The position numbers were made by a program, and so were the translations under genes. Below the pieces are notes generated by a model. It was not told the DNA's origin. It ran no database searches and saw nothing but the letters and a program-made list of their open reading frames with translations. DNA of 64,000 bases, taken from Acinetobacter lwoffii (GTDB lineage Bacteria > Pseudomonadota > Gammaproteobacteria > Pseudomonadales > Moraxellaceae). The stretch is from positions 1 to 64,000 of the forward strand of contig NZ_CP072550.1 of assembly GCF_019343495.1 (NCBI RefSeq), read 5' to 3'. Below are positions 53,112 through 60,704 of this stretch, piece after piece; positions within the stretch are counted from its first letter, which is position 1; every line of letters starts with the position of its first letter.

Positions 53112-53642
53112 ATGCTATTAGGCGCTTTAAAACAATCTCTAAGCTCAGTCATCGACATGAACCGCTACACCGCCCTTTGCTCACATGTGGAGGGTGAAAA
53201 CTTGCCGTTATGCGCTCAATTTCGTGTACTTAAATATATCTTTGGTGTGCATGGTCTAAGCGCACTTAAAAATTACAAAGAAGTTGAACACATTGACGAA
53301 GCCTTTTTGAAAAAACACTTCCTACGCATGATGAACTATGACTTTGAAGCAGTCATATACCTTGCTATGGTCGGCATGCGCGAACTTATCTTAGAAGCTG
53401 ATGCTTTTGACCATGACGGCGAACAAAACACCCAAAATGAGCTTAAACAAGCATTCCAATACGTTTCAGAAAATGACGTTCGTAATTTTGCTTATGTCAC
53501 TCACATGGGCTATTCAGAAAAGTATTTCAACTGGAATATCATTCGCCACCAGTCTAAAGATGAAGCGGATAATCCCCTCACCTTTTGGTTATTTAAGAAT
53601 GCAATGTATTCACTATTTTTCAACTTAGCCAATCGGAAATAA
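53112..53642 (+). CDS. hypothetical protein
   Basis: 176 residues from ATG 53112, with AAAAAGGAT before it; an earlier ATG overlaps the previous gene and is less likely. Helical, acidic, with two to three cysteines in the first 40 residues. No motif recognised. Terminator follows. Confidence 0.7.
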   Translation: MLLGALKQSLSSVIDMNRYTALCSHVEGENLPLCAQFRVLKYIFGVHGLSALKNYKEVEHIDEAFLKKHFLRMMNYDFEAVIYLAMVGMRELILEADAFDHDGEQNTQNELKQAFQYVSENDVRNFAYVTHMGYSEKYFNWNIIRHQSKDEADNPLTFWLFKNAMYSLFFNLANRK

Positions 53643-53657
53643 TGCCCCAACTCATTA

Positions 53658-53696
53658 AGAGTATTTAAGTCCGAACTTAAGTACTCTTTTTTTTTG
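53658..53696 (+). terminator. rho-independent terminator
   Basis: AAGAGTATTTAAGT / ACTTAAGTACTCTT with a run of ten T. Confidence 0.9.
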
Positions 53697-53712
53697 CATT
53701 AGAAAAATAGAC

Positions 53713-53887
53713 CGGTATATACGCCGTCTAAGCATGGCTTAAAACGTATACGATGATTTTAATTGATTAAAAATATTTCAAATATCCATTACGTGTTTTA
53801 GGTCGGTTAATTAATTCCAATAAAGTTATTCATTAGTATTTTTTAAATAAAATGGTTCTATCGAAAGCAATTGCTTAAAACTTGGAG
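53713..53887 (+). promoter_or_regulatory. shared cassette, copy 4, with GGTATATAC
   Basis: GGTATATAC (53713-53721), AAAACGTATACGATG, TTTTAATTGATTAAAAATAT, then AAAGTTATT, 17 bases, TAAAAT (53848-53853), and the full leader AAGCAATTGCTT (53865-53876) with AAAACTTGGAG. Confidence 0.78.
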
Positions 53888-53894
53888 TCCTGTA

Positions 53895-54737
53895 ATGAAT
53901 CAACTTGATAAGCTAAATCATTTAAAAAATATCATCAAGCAAGTACCACATGAGCGTTTTGATCTGGATTTATGGCGCACGATCCCTGGTACCGACAATA
54001 TGACTTTTGCTCAACTTATAAATAGTGATGCTAATTGTTGCGTCATAGGTTGGGCGACAGCTGATGAAACATTTAAAAGACTTAACTTCATGATGTTAGA
54101 CGGCGTTCCCCTTTATGCACCATTCCGTGCGAATACTGGTGAGCCATTCACTTATGAAGAACTCAAAACAAATGTTGTTTATCGCGGTTCTGAAGCAGTA
54201 CGTGAGTTTTTTGGACTCAATTATGAAGATGTCGATCATATTATTTTTGACAGCAACTACGCTTTTGAAGACCGAATCAAAGACGAGATTATTCATCATA
54301 TCAACCAAGTTATTAATTGCGTGAACATCCGTCCACAAGACCTTGACCACTTGTTATCTAGCTCAATTGTTGCACTGGATAAAGAAGTCCGTGAGTTCAC
54401 TTTAAATGATGATGAAGTCCGTGAAATATCTGTTGTGGTTGATTGCTTCAATAAGTTTTTCCCCGATGGTGCTTATCTTGAGTTTGTTGCTACGGTCAAC
54501 GTACCAGGTGATTGTGATCCACTGGAATACATCGCCAGCAATTACAACATTAAAGAGCCATTAGCTTTCGTTCCTAAGCCGAATGAAGCATTAGAAGAAT
54601 ATCTGGAAACATACCCGATCGAACATCTCATGCATAACTGGCAAGAGGATTTCATTTCGCCGTATGACGAAATCATTAATCAACGTTTAACGCATATCGC
54701 ATTGCAAAATTTAAATAGCGCAAAAGTAGTTCAATAA
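53895..54737 (+). CDS. hypothetical protein, paralogue of the 158-residue protein downstream
   Basis: 280 residues from ATG 53895, eight bases after CTTGGAG. The first 130 residues align with the 158-residue protein at 55.1 kb: ERFDLDLWR / ESFDFDIWR, CCVIGWAT / GCLIGWAT, and SEAVREFFGLNYEDV / WKAVREFFGITQEDA. The extra C-terminal half is acidic. So a plasmid-specific family is amplified here. Function unknown. Confidence 0.78.
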   Translation: MNQLDKLNHLKNIIKQVPHERFDLDLWRTIPGTDNMTFAQLINSDANCCVIGWATADETFKRLNFMMLDGVPLYAPFRANTGEPFTYEELKTNVVYRGSEAVREFFGLNYEDVDHIIFDSNYAFEDRIKDEIIHHINQVINCVNIRPQDLDHLLSSSIVALDKEVREFTLNDDEVREISVVVDCFNKFFPDGAYLEFVATVNVPGDCDPLEYIASNYNIKEPLAFVPKPNEALEEYLETYPIEHLMHNWQEDFISPYDEIINQRLTHIALQNLNSAKVVQ

Positions 54738-54749
54738 GGAAACCTACCC

Positions 54750-55064
54750 ATGACAATTGAAAATCCGCAACTCGTCAGTGCCATCAACGAACTTGGCTTT
54801 TACTTGCCACAGCAAGTACAACAGATACCGAACACCACAGAAGCCGGTTTTCGTGTGTATGTGATCGATACAGCAAAACATACCAACATCGAGGCACTAA
54901 TTAGTGCTATTGAGAATGTCAGTATCACTTCACAGCCCTTTTCTTTTCAAGATGATTACGACATGGGCGTGTTTTTTGAGGGATTTAGTTTCTTCTTGCC
55001 TATGCTCATTACACAAGACAGTGATGCACCTTTACCACTGTTCTTAATTCAACTGGATTTGTAA
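54750..55064 (+). CDS. hypothetical protein between paralogues
   Basis: 104 residues, TAAGGAAA before the ATG. Starts 12 bases after the 280-residue gene and is probably cotranscribed. Beta-rich, ending in a hydrophobic stretch (FFLPMLITQDSDAPLPLFLI). No family recognised. Confidence 0.65.
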   Translation: MTIENPQLVSAINELGFYLPQQVQQIPNTTEAGFRVYVIDTAKHTNIEALISAIENVSITSQPFSFQDDYDMGVFFEGFSFFLPMLITQDSDAPLPLFLIQLDL

Positions 55065-55136
55065 TTCCAACAGCGGTACGTGCGCCAATATGTACCGCTA
55101 CCCCTTTTGGCACACCGCCTAAAACTTGGAGCAGAT

Positions 55137-55613
55137 ATGAACAAAGCAACGACCGTTGAGCGTTTAGAAAAGCTGATTGAGCTAGTGATCGAGGTCATTC
55201 CTGATGAAAGCTTTGATTTCGACATTTGGCGTGATTATGACGCAAGCCATACAGAACAACACACCGATTTCTTTTCAGGTTTCACCACAGAAGAATTGTT
55301 AGATAAAAATATTGTAGGATGCCTGATTGGTTGGGCTACGTCTGTCGAGTATTTCCAAAATCTAGGTTTCAATTTTCATGGTTCTGTTGGGCCAATCTTC
55401 ATGTATGAAAAAATACTCAGCAATGAAGAGCTAAAAGATGCGCCTGTTGTCACTGTACCAGTCGTTTACCAGTGGAAAGCAGTACGTGAGTTTTTTGGCA
55501 TCACTCAGGAAGATGCTTTGGTGATGTTTAGCTATGACAATTACGACCAGGCCAAAATTGATAAGGACACAATGATTCGATTTATTGAACGCATCATCCA
55601 AAAATATAAGTAA
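55137..55613 (+). CDS. hypothetical protein, paralogue of the 280-residue protein
   Basis: 158 residues from ATG 55137. The leader CCTAAAACTTGGAGC keeps the shared ribosome-site context though no promoter cassette precedes it; a hairpin AGCGGTAC / GTACCGCT lies at 55072-55099. Shares FDFDIWR, CLIGWAT, AVREFFGITQED with the longer gene upstream, in the same order. Unknown role. Confidence 0.78.
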   Translation: MNKATTVERLEKLIELVIEVIPDESFDFDIWRDYDASHTEQHTDFFSGFTTEELLDKNIVGCLIGWATSVEYFQNLGFNFHGSVGPIFMYEKILSNEELKDAPVVTVPVVYQWKAVREFFGITQEDALVMFSYDNYDQAKIDKDTMIRFIERIIQKYK

Positions 55614-55616
55614 CCA

Positions 55617-55641
55617 CCGAAACGGCGCAATGCCGTTTTGC
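55617..55641 (+). terminator. terminator-like hairpin
   Basis: AAACGGC, loop, GCCGTTTTGC after the paralogue gene; the T-run is short. Confidence 0.5.
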
Positions 55642-55649
55642 TAGACGTT

Positions 55650-55781
55650 ATAACCGCTTACGATGATTTTAATTGGTTAAAATATTTTCAATATTTTTAA
55701 ATTTTGAGAAAAGTTTTTCCCCTGGTACACCCCTCTATACTTAATCCATAGCAAGCAAGGCACAAAGCCTTAAATCTGGAG
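55650..55781 (+). promoter_or_regulatory. shared cassette, copy 5
   Basis: ACCGCTTACGATG, TTTTAATTGGTTAAAATATT, then TTGAGAAAAGTTTTT, 17 bases, TATACT (55736-55741) and a shortened leader TTAAATCTGGAG. The single base change in the palindrome (GG for GA) keeps most of the pairing. Confidence 0.72.
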
Positions 55782-55789
55782 TAAGTCGA

Positions 55790-56887
55790 GTGAATACAGC
55801 GCATAAGTACGATGATCAAGTCATCATCCCAACAATAGCCGGGCAACTGGAGTTGCTGTCTGGTACCGATCTAAACAAAGAACTGGCTGAGCATGTTTTT
55901 CATGAAGCACCAGACATCGATCTAAGTATCTATGACATTTTTATTGTCTGCTTAAGTGGCGGTAAGGATTCGATTGCAGCGTATTTGCGCTTACTGGAGG
56001 CTGGAGTAGATAAAAGCAAAATTGAGCTTTGGCACCACAAAATTGATGAAGAAAACCAGCCGTTCATGGATTGGGTGTTCATGGAAAACTATACCAAAGC
56101 ATTCGCTCAGGCATTCGACACACCATTGTACTTCAGTTGGCTCGAGGGCGGTTTCCTTGGCGAAATGCTCAAAGAAAACAGCTACTCAAAACCCCACTTC
56201 GTAGAAACACCAGAGGGCTTAATTAAGCTTGAACGCGACAACAACCGCAGTAAAACAGGCACACGCTTGAAGTTCCCACAACAAGCAGCCAGCCTCATGA
56301 CGCGCTGGTGTTCTTCAGCGTTAAAGATCGATGTCGGACGCAGAGCATTGAACAACCAAGAACGCTTTGACGGCAAGAACATTTGTTTTATCACTGGTGA
56401 ACGCCGTGAAGAGTCACCAAACCGCAGTAAGTACAACCAGCTAGAACCGCACCCATGCGACCGTAGAAGCGGTAAGAAAGCAAGACGCGTTGACTGGTGG
56501 AAGAACGTGCTTCACTTCACTGAAGAGCAAGTATGGGAGTTACTGGAGAAGTACAAGGTTACTCCACCAGTGCCATATCGCTTAGGTTGGGGCCGTAGCT
56601 CATGCATGACCTGTATCTTCAACAGTCCTAAAATCTGGTCAACCATCAGCACCTACTACCCTGAACGCGCTCAGCTGATCGCTGGTTATGAACAAAAGTT
56701 TGATTGTACGATCAGTCGCTCAAAGATCGATGTCGTCAGTCTGAGCAATGGCATTGAGCCATTCGACATTCAGGATATGGAAGCACTGGTACAGTCCAAA
56801 ATTGAAAGTTATTACCTACCAGTGTTCACGGATAACTGGACGGTTCCACCAGGCGCATTCAACAAGGAGGGTTGTGGATCGCTGTAA
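55790..56887 (+). CDS. PAPS-reductase-like ATP pyrophosphatase domain protein
   Basis: 365 residues from GTG 55790. FIVCLSGGKDSIAAYLRLL carries the PP-loop SGGKDS (residues 56-61). Later TRWCSSALKID, CFITGERREESPNRSKY and SSCMTCIFNSP follow the order of the phage/plasmid PAPS-reductase (DndC-like) family, with cysteines that may hold an iron-sulfur cluster or sulfur. These enzymes activate with ATP for sulfur or amino transfer. No dnd partners lie nearby. Its cassette promoter places it in the island. Role in DNA or RNA modification is inference. Confidence 0.85.
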   Translation: MNTAHKYDDQVIIPTIAGQLELLSGTDLNKELAEHVFHEAPDIDLSIYDIFIVCLSGGKDSIAAYLRLLEAGVDKSKIELWHHKIDEENQPFMDWVFMENYTKAFAQAFDTPLYFSWLEGGFLGEMLKENSYSKPHFVETPEGLIKLERDNNRSKTGTRLKFPQQAASLMTRWCSSALKIDVGRRALNNQERFDGKNICFITGERREESPNRSKYNQLEPHPCDRRSGKKARRVDWWKNVLHFTEEQVWELLEKYKVTPPVPYRLGWGRSSCMTCIFNSPKIWSTISTYYPERAQLIAGYEQKFDCTISRSKIDVVSLSNGIEPFDIQDMEALVQSKIESYYLPVFTDNWTVPPGAFNKEGCGSL

Positions 56888-56890
56888 ATT

Positions 56891-56913
56891 AGGGTGCCAT
56901 TTGGCACCTTTTT
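56891..56913 (+). terminator. rho-independent terminator
   Basis: GGGTGCC, loop ATTT, GGCACCTTTTT. Confidence 0.88.
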
Positions 56914-56920
56914 AGGATGA

Positions 56921-57040
56921 AAACCGCAAGCGATGTTTTTTAATTGATTAAAAATGGTTTGGAATAATTTTGTTTTTGAATAAGTTTTTGACACCACCTG
57001 TCAGCATAAAATGATTTTAAACCAATCAATATGAGATGAT
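56921..57040 (+). promoter_or_regulatory. shared cassette, copy 6
   Basis: AACCGCAAGCGATG, TTTTTTAATTGATTAAAAAT, then TTGAATAAGTTTTT, 17 bases, TAAAAT (57007-57012). No AAGCAATTGCTT leader; the start codon is only 33 bases after the -10. Confidence 0.7.
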
Positions 57041-57044
57041 GTTT

Positions 57045-57383
57045 ATGACAACTTTAAACGAAACAATGCAAAAGTTCTGTAAAGCTAAGGCAATGATGAC
57101 CTATTTAATGTCTGATGATCCTATCATTGATGAATCTGTCAGCCGTTACGAAAATTGGGCATTGGCTTATGACCTTTTTGTGAGTATTGGGCATCTGGAT
57201 CTAGAACAAGTTGAGCAGATCTGGAATGAAAAAACCCATACCAATTTTGTGCTTTGGGGTGTAGTTGGTGAATGTTCAATAGAAGAAATTGTATCGTATG
57301 TGACAGAAGAATATGACGCTCAAGCTGTCACACTGGCGCAGATTAATGAATTACAAGACGGTAAAACACTGGCAGAAATCTAA
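57045..57383 (+). CDS. hypothetical protein under cassette copy 6
   Basis: 112 residues from ATG 57045 (an in-frame ATG three codons earlier is possible). Acidic, helical, with THTNFVLWGVVGECSIEEIV in the middle. No motif recognised. Terminated by a long-stem hairpin. Confidence 0.65.
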   Translation: MTTLNETMQKFCKAKAMMTYLMSDDPIIDESVSRYENWALAYDLFVSIGHLDLEQVEQIWNEKTHTNFVLWGVVGECSIEEIVSYVTEEYDAQAVTLAQINELQDGKTLAEI

Positions 57384-57395
57384 AATCAACCTAAG

Positions 57396-57434
57396 GAATG
57401 AGTTATTAATTAAGTATTAATAGCTCATTTTTTA
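57396..57434 (+). terminator. rho-independent terminator
   Basis: ATGAGTTATTAAT, short loop, ATTAATAGCTCATTTTTT. Confidence 0.8.
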
Positions 57435-57452
57435 TTGTCTGAAACTATACAA

Positions 57453-57950
57453 CTACCACCTTGAATCATTTTCACAAGCATCGCCATCGCCGTCACCATC
57501 CATCATGGTATCTGGGCAGTTTTTCACAAACCAATCAGCTTCTTCTTTAGATCGCATTTGAGAGCAATGCTTACGACCATCGCACTTATAGGCTACTGGC
57601 TTTTGATATATAGCATTTGTAGTTTGATTATCTTTATATAGATATTTCTTTAATTGAATGCTACCTAGATATGCCACCCCAATAGCTATGCTAATAAAAA
57701 TTATCCATAGATATAGTGGCAATGATTTTTGCTTGTCATGCGTTTGTTCATGGTCGGAATAGTAAACATGGATTGCCCTATTTTTATTTTCTTTTTTAAC
57801 TACCTCGAAATAGACCTCTCGACCTACTATTGGCTGTTCGCCTTTCTGAAAATCCTTAATATGGAAAAATACATCACCAAAATTACTCGTAGATATAAAA
57901 CCAAAACCACGCTCATTATTATATTTTTTAATTGTTCCTGTTAGTACCAC
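57453..57950 (-). CDS. cold-shock-domain / membrane helix / Excalibur-domain fusion
   Basis: 165 residues. Residues 1-65 are a cold-shock (CSD) domain with GTIKKYNNERGFGFI and DVFFHI (RNP1/RNP2). A membrane helix follows (about 78-98, PLYLWIIFISIAIGVAYLG). The C-terminal 45 residues form an Excalibur calcium-binding domain: CDGRKHCSQM, NCPDTMMDGDGDGDAC. CSD-membrane fusions of this type are known in gamma-proteobacteria. It would put a nucleic-acid binding domain in the cytoplasm and a Ca-binding domain outside. Single gene against the direction of the island. Confidence 0.85.
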   Translation of the reverse strand: MVLTGTIKKYNNERGFGFISTSNFGDVFFHIKDFQKGEQPIVGREVYFEVVKKENKNRAIHVYYSDHEQTHDKQKSLPLYLWIIFISIAIGVAYLGSIQLKKYLYKDNQTTNAIYQKPVAYKCDGRKHCSQMRSKEEADWFVKNCPDTMMDGDGDGDACENDSRW

Positions 57951-58032
57951 CTAAAACCCCAAATATATATTAAAAGCTATATTAATTATATTTGTTAAAC
58001 CTAAATAAATACTATCTTTTTTTTAAAAAATA

Positions 58033-58094
58033 GTTTTAAGGTTTATGGATTTATTATAATTAAAACATCAAAAGCAATTGCTTAAAACATGGAG
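58033..58094 (+). promoter_or_regulatory. promoter and leader of the island type
   Basis: AGTTTTA, 16 bases, TATAAT (58055-58060), then AAGCAATTGCTT (58072-58083) and AAAACATGGAG. The upstream near-palindrome is absent, so promoter and leader can occur without it. Confidence 0.65.
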
Positions 58095-58102
58095 TAGCTA
58101 TT

Positions 58103-58537
58103 ATGAATAATTTTTTCGCTGGTGCTGAAGTCATCACTGTTTTTTCTTTACAAGACGCTTTAGAAGAGGGCGTGATTCTTTGCCTTAGCGATAAAGAAGA
58201 ACATGCCAAAGATTGCAAACAGTTCTATAAGTTCCCTGTTTATATTACAAGCAACTTGTATAACAAGCACCTGACAGCTGCAAAAGCAATTTTTCCGAAT
58301 GGTACGGAAGCTGATGCTGAAAAAATCAATGATTTAATGGGATATACCATCTTTGATATGTTGAACATGAGCGTTCGTGGTTCAGTTGCACTTAATGACC
58401 AAAGCGTTAAGTTTAAATATGCTCTACAAGATACACCGCATACCTTTTCTGACACCTTAATCACCAATATTGCTACGGTTGGGCCTGGTGTGAATGGTGA
58501 GCCTATCATTACTTTTATGATGCCTGAAGACCAATAA
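58103..58537 (+). CDS. hypothetical protein with island-type leader
   Basis: 144 residues. Soluble, mixed alpha/beta; contains EEHAKDCKQFYKFPVY. No motif recognised. The ATG follows the shared leader directly; a strong terminator ends the transcript. Confidence 0.7.
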   Translation: MNNFFAGAEVITVFSLQDALEEGVILCLSDKEEHAKDCKQFYKFPVYITSNLYNKHLTAAKAIFPNGTEADAEKINDLMGYTIFDMLNMSVRGSVALNDQSVKFKYALQDTPHTFSDTLITNIATVGPGVNGEPIITFMMPEDQ

Positions 58538-58542
58538 ACACA

Positions 58543-58578
58543 ACACCTAGCATTGACCAAACAATGCTAGGTTTTTTT
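58543..58578 (+). terminator. rho-independent terminator
   Basis: ACCTAGCATTG, loop ACCAAA, CAATGCTAGGTTTTTTT. Confidence 0.92.
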
Positions 58579-58616
58579 GAGATCCGAACGTTCATTGAGA
58601 GGTATAAAAAATTCAA

Positions 58617-59099
58617 ATGGCGACTATGAAAATTGACAACCCTGACTTATTCGGCTTTGCAAATATGCAAGAAATAGAACAACAAAGAGAAAAAAACGAA
58701 TTAAAACGTATAGAAACGATGAAGCTTGTCCGTTGTGACTGGTTTATCGCCGTGACATCTACTGGAGAGCTGTTTAAGTACAGTGAAAAAGTACCAGCAA
58801 AATATAAGGCGTTTAAAGGCATTAAATTATTCAAGTGCTGGAATGAAGCTACCGCGGATCTCGTGTTAAATGCCGTAAAAGGCGCAATCAAGCGTGATCA
58901 TTACGAAGTGCCAGACGTTAAAAAAAGCAAAAAGCTTGCTGTTGATAGTTGGGTAAGAAACATTGATCTAAAGTTTCTACATTTGCCAGTCGGTCAACTC
59001 ACCAACCTATACAGGGAACATCAGGAGCGTTTAAGACTGAAGCGTGAAAAAGCCAGACTTAAAGAAAATGAAAACACGTATGACGTAGAACCGCACTAA
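58617..59099 (+). CDS. hypothetical basic protein
   Basis: 160 residues, GAGAGG upstream of the ATG. N-terminal helix with many charged residues, a central domain (RCDWFIAVTSTGELFKYSE) and a long basic C-terminal helix (YREHQERLRLKREKARLKEN), so nucleic-acid binding is plausible. Single gene between terminators. Not recognised. Confidence 0.7.
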   Translation: MATMKIDNPDLFGFANMQEIEQQREKNELKRIETMKLVRCDWFIAVTSTGELFKYSEKVPAKYKAFKGIKLFKCWNEATADLVLNAVKGAIKRDHYEVPDVKKSKKLAVDSWVRNIDLKFLHLPVGQLTNLYREHQERLRLKREKARLKENENTYDVEPH

Positions 59100-59109
59100 T
59101 CACACCCAC

Positions 59110-59141
59110 CAGGAATAAGCACCCATAGCTTATTCCTTTCA
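59110..59141 (+). terminator. rho-independent terminator
   Basis: AGGAATAAGC, loop, GCTTATTCCTTTC. Confidence 0.6.
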
Positions 59142-59151
59142 TAAGATGATG

Positions 59152-59291
59152 GCCGTAAACGGTGTTTTTAATTGATTAAAAATAACTTGAAACCATGAGC
59201 CTATCAGCCGTAATACTTTTACTGAAAAGTTATACAGGCCACATGCACCGATATAATGAATACATCAAAGCTCATTGCTTAAAACTTGGAG
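59152..59291 (+). promoter_or_regulatory. shared cassette, copy 7
   Basis: GGCCGTAAACGGTG, TTTTTAATTGATTAAAAATA, then AAAAGTTATA, 17 bases, TATAAT (59252-59257), and a leader CATTGCTT with AAAACTTGGAG. Confidence 0.75.
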
Positions 59292-59299
59292 ATACGACA

Positions 59300-59830
59300 A
59301 TGCAACTACAAAAATTTAATACTGGTACTGCTAATGTGCGCCACTTGCTACAAAGCTTCACCCAAGCGTATGACGGTTTACCAAGTTGCGTCATCAATGT
59401 GATTGGCGTAGCAACCAAAGCAGATCCGCAGTTTATTTTTAACATTGAACTGGATGTCATTTTATTTCACCAACACAAGTCACAAGCCTACTGCATTGAA
59501 GTCAATGCACCGTTACAGGTTCAAGCCATCGCAGACGCTCACGAATCATTTAGATTCAGTCCTGATGATTCTCATGCATTGATTGAGGGCGAAGTCATGG
59601 ATGTGGCGATAAATTTACAACGCCAAGCCATTAATGACATGATTCAATATGATTTGCTGTCAGATGCAGAACTGGAAAAGTTCAATACATGGAATAAAGG
59701 TTTCGCCAGTGCATTACTGACAGAATGTTTTGAAGATGTCGCAGATTTTAATGCGCTGCATAGCTCACATTTTATGGCGAACACTGTTTATTTAAGACTG
59801 ATTGAGTACTTTAAAAACAACCTGTCATAA
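59300..59830 (+). CDS. hypothetical protein under cassette copy 7
   Basis: 176 residues from ATG 59300, nine bases after CTTGGAG; a longer in-frame start at 59195 would include the promoter and is rejected. Mixed alpha/beta, acidic, with ELDVILFHQHKSQAYCIEV in the middle. No motif recognised. Terminator follows. Confidence 0.75.
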   Translation: MQLQKFNTGTANVRHLLQSFTQAYDGLPSCVINVIGVATKADPQFIFNIELDVILFHQHKSQAYCIEVNAPLQVQAIADAHESFRFSPDDSHALIEGEVMDVAINLQRQAINDMIQYDLLSDAELEKFNTWNKGFASALLTECFEDVADFNALHSSHFMANTVYLRLIEYFKNNLS

Positions 59831-59848
59831 GAAACCATTAAACAAATA

Positions 59849-59885
59849 GAGGGAGATCCAATAAAGGTCTACCCTCTTTTTTTTA
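59849..59885 (+). terminator. rho-independent terminator
   Basis: AGAGGGAGATCC, loop, GGTCTACCCTCTTTTTTTT (imperfect stem). Confidence 0.8.
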
Positions 59886-59901
59886 TGCCATTAGATTTAA
59901 T

Positions 59902-60042
59902 GACGTATACGATGTTTTTTAATTGATTAAAAAATATTGAAATTTTTCATTGCCAGTTCCATAAGTAATTTGAGAAAAGTTTTTAAGGGATATTTCACAA
60001 ATATAATTAATTCATACCTAAGCAATTGCTTAAAACTTGGAG
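59902..60042 (+). promoter_or_regulatory. shared cassette, copy 8 (most complete)
   Basis: GACGTATACGATG, TTTTTTAATTGATTAAAAAA, then TTGAGAAAAGTTTTT (59970-59984), 17 bases, TATAAT (60002-60007), AAGCAATTGCTT (60020-60031) and AAAACTTGGAG. All elements are present in this copy. Confidence 0.82.
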
Positions 60043-60050
60043 TTGAAGAT

Positions 60051-60692
60051 ATGAAAAGCGTACTTGATTTTTTTACAAACCGTTCTAAAACATTAAACAT
60101 TATTGTGAATCCTGAATTAAATACAGGTCATTCCCTTGCTGATTTTTCGTATAACGAAGAATTGCATCAAGACCTTAATGTATTAACGGTTATTCCGCTT
60201 GATCATTACGGAAACTTTCTATCTTTAACCCTTGATGATTGGAGCGTTATTACTTCAAAAGTTCAATTCCCTGAGCATCTTGATTTTAATCAATTACTCA
60301 GCATTTTTTGGGAAACACAACCCATTTTAGTTGTTACTGACATCGCACGTTCAGAAGTGCATGACAGCGACTTTTTTCAACAAAGCTTGGTCAAGCAAGT
60401 CAATCTTGCATATAGCCGAGATATTGCCAGTGAATATGCACCAGAAGATGTTCACTACATCTCTCAATCTTTTGATTTAGATAAGCTGATGCGTTGCGGT
60501 GTATATCTGCAAGGTCATTGCTATTCAGCTCATGATTTCGTCATTAACAACCATAACCTATTTGAAAAAGACAGCTTGATTGTGCCTGTTTTTAACATCC
60601 ACTCGACACAAAAAGAACTGCAACAATTTTTAGTATTTGATCTGCAAGGTAAGTTTTTGGATTGCGTTGTTGGCACTGAAGTTTTGTACTAA
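60051..60692 (+). CDS. hypothetical protein under cassette copy 8
   Basis: 213 residues from ATG 60051; longer in-frame starts would cross the promoter. Mixed alpha/beta, no signal, N terminus MKSVLDFFTNRSKTLNIIVN. Followed after 12 bases by the next gene, first of a three-gene transcript that ends at the IS. No family recognised. Confidence 0.75.
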   Translation: MKSVLDFFTNRSKTLNIIVNPELNTGHSLADFSYNEELHQDLNVLTVIPLDHYGNFLSLTLDDWSVITSKVQFPEHLDFNQLLSIFWETQPILVVTDIARSEVHDSDFFQQSLVKQVNLAYSRDIASEYAPEDVHYISQSFDLDKLMRCGVYLQGHCYSAHDFVINNHNLFEKDSLIVPVFNIHSTQKELQQFLVFDLQGKFLDCVVGTEVLY

Positions 60693-60704
60693 GGAATATT
60701 GATC

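Noticed and set aside
59195..59299. Longer N terminus of the 176-residue protein
   Set aside because: It would translate through the TATAAT box and the AAAACTTGGAG leader.
45857..60042. The repeated intergenic elements as a CRISPR array
   Set aside because: Copies are 0.7-6 kb apart with genes between them, not regularly spaced repeats with short spacers.
59937..60050. Longer N terminus of the 213-residue protein
   Set aside because: The same reason: the extension consists of the promoter and leader of cassette copy 8.
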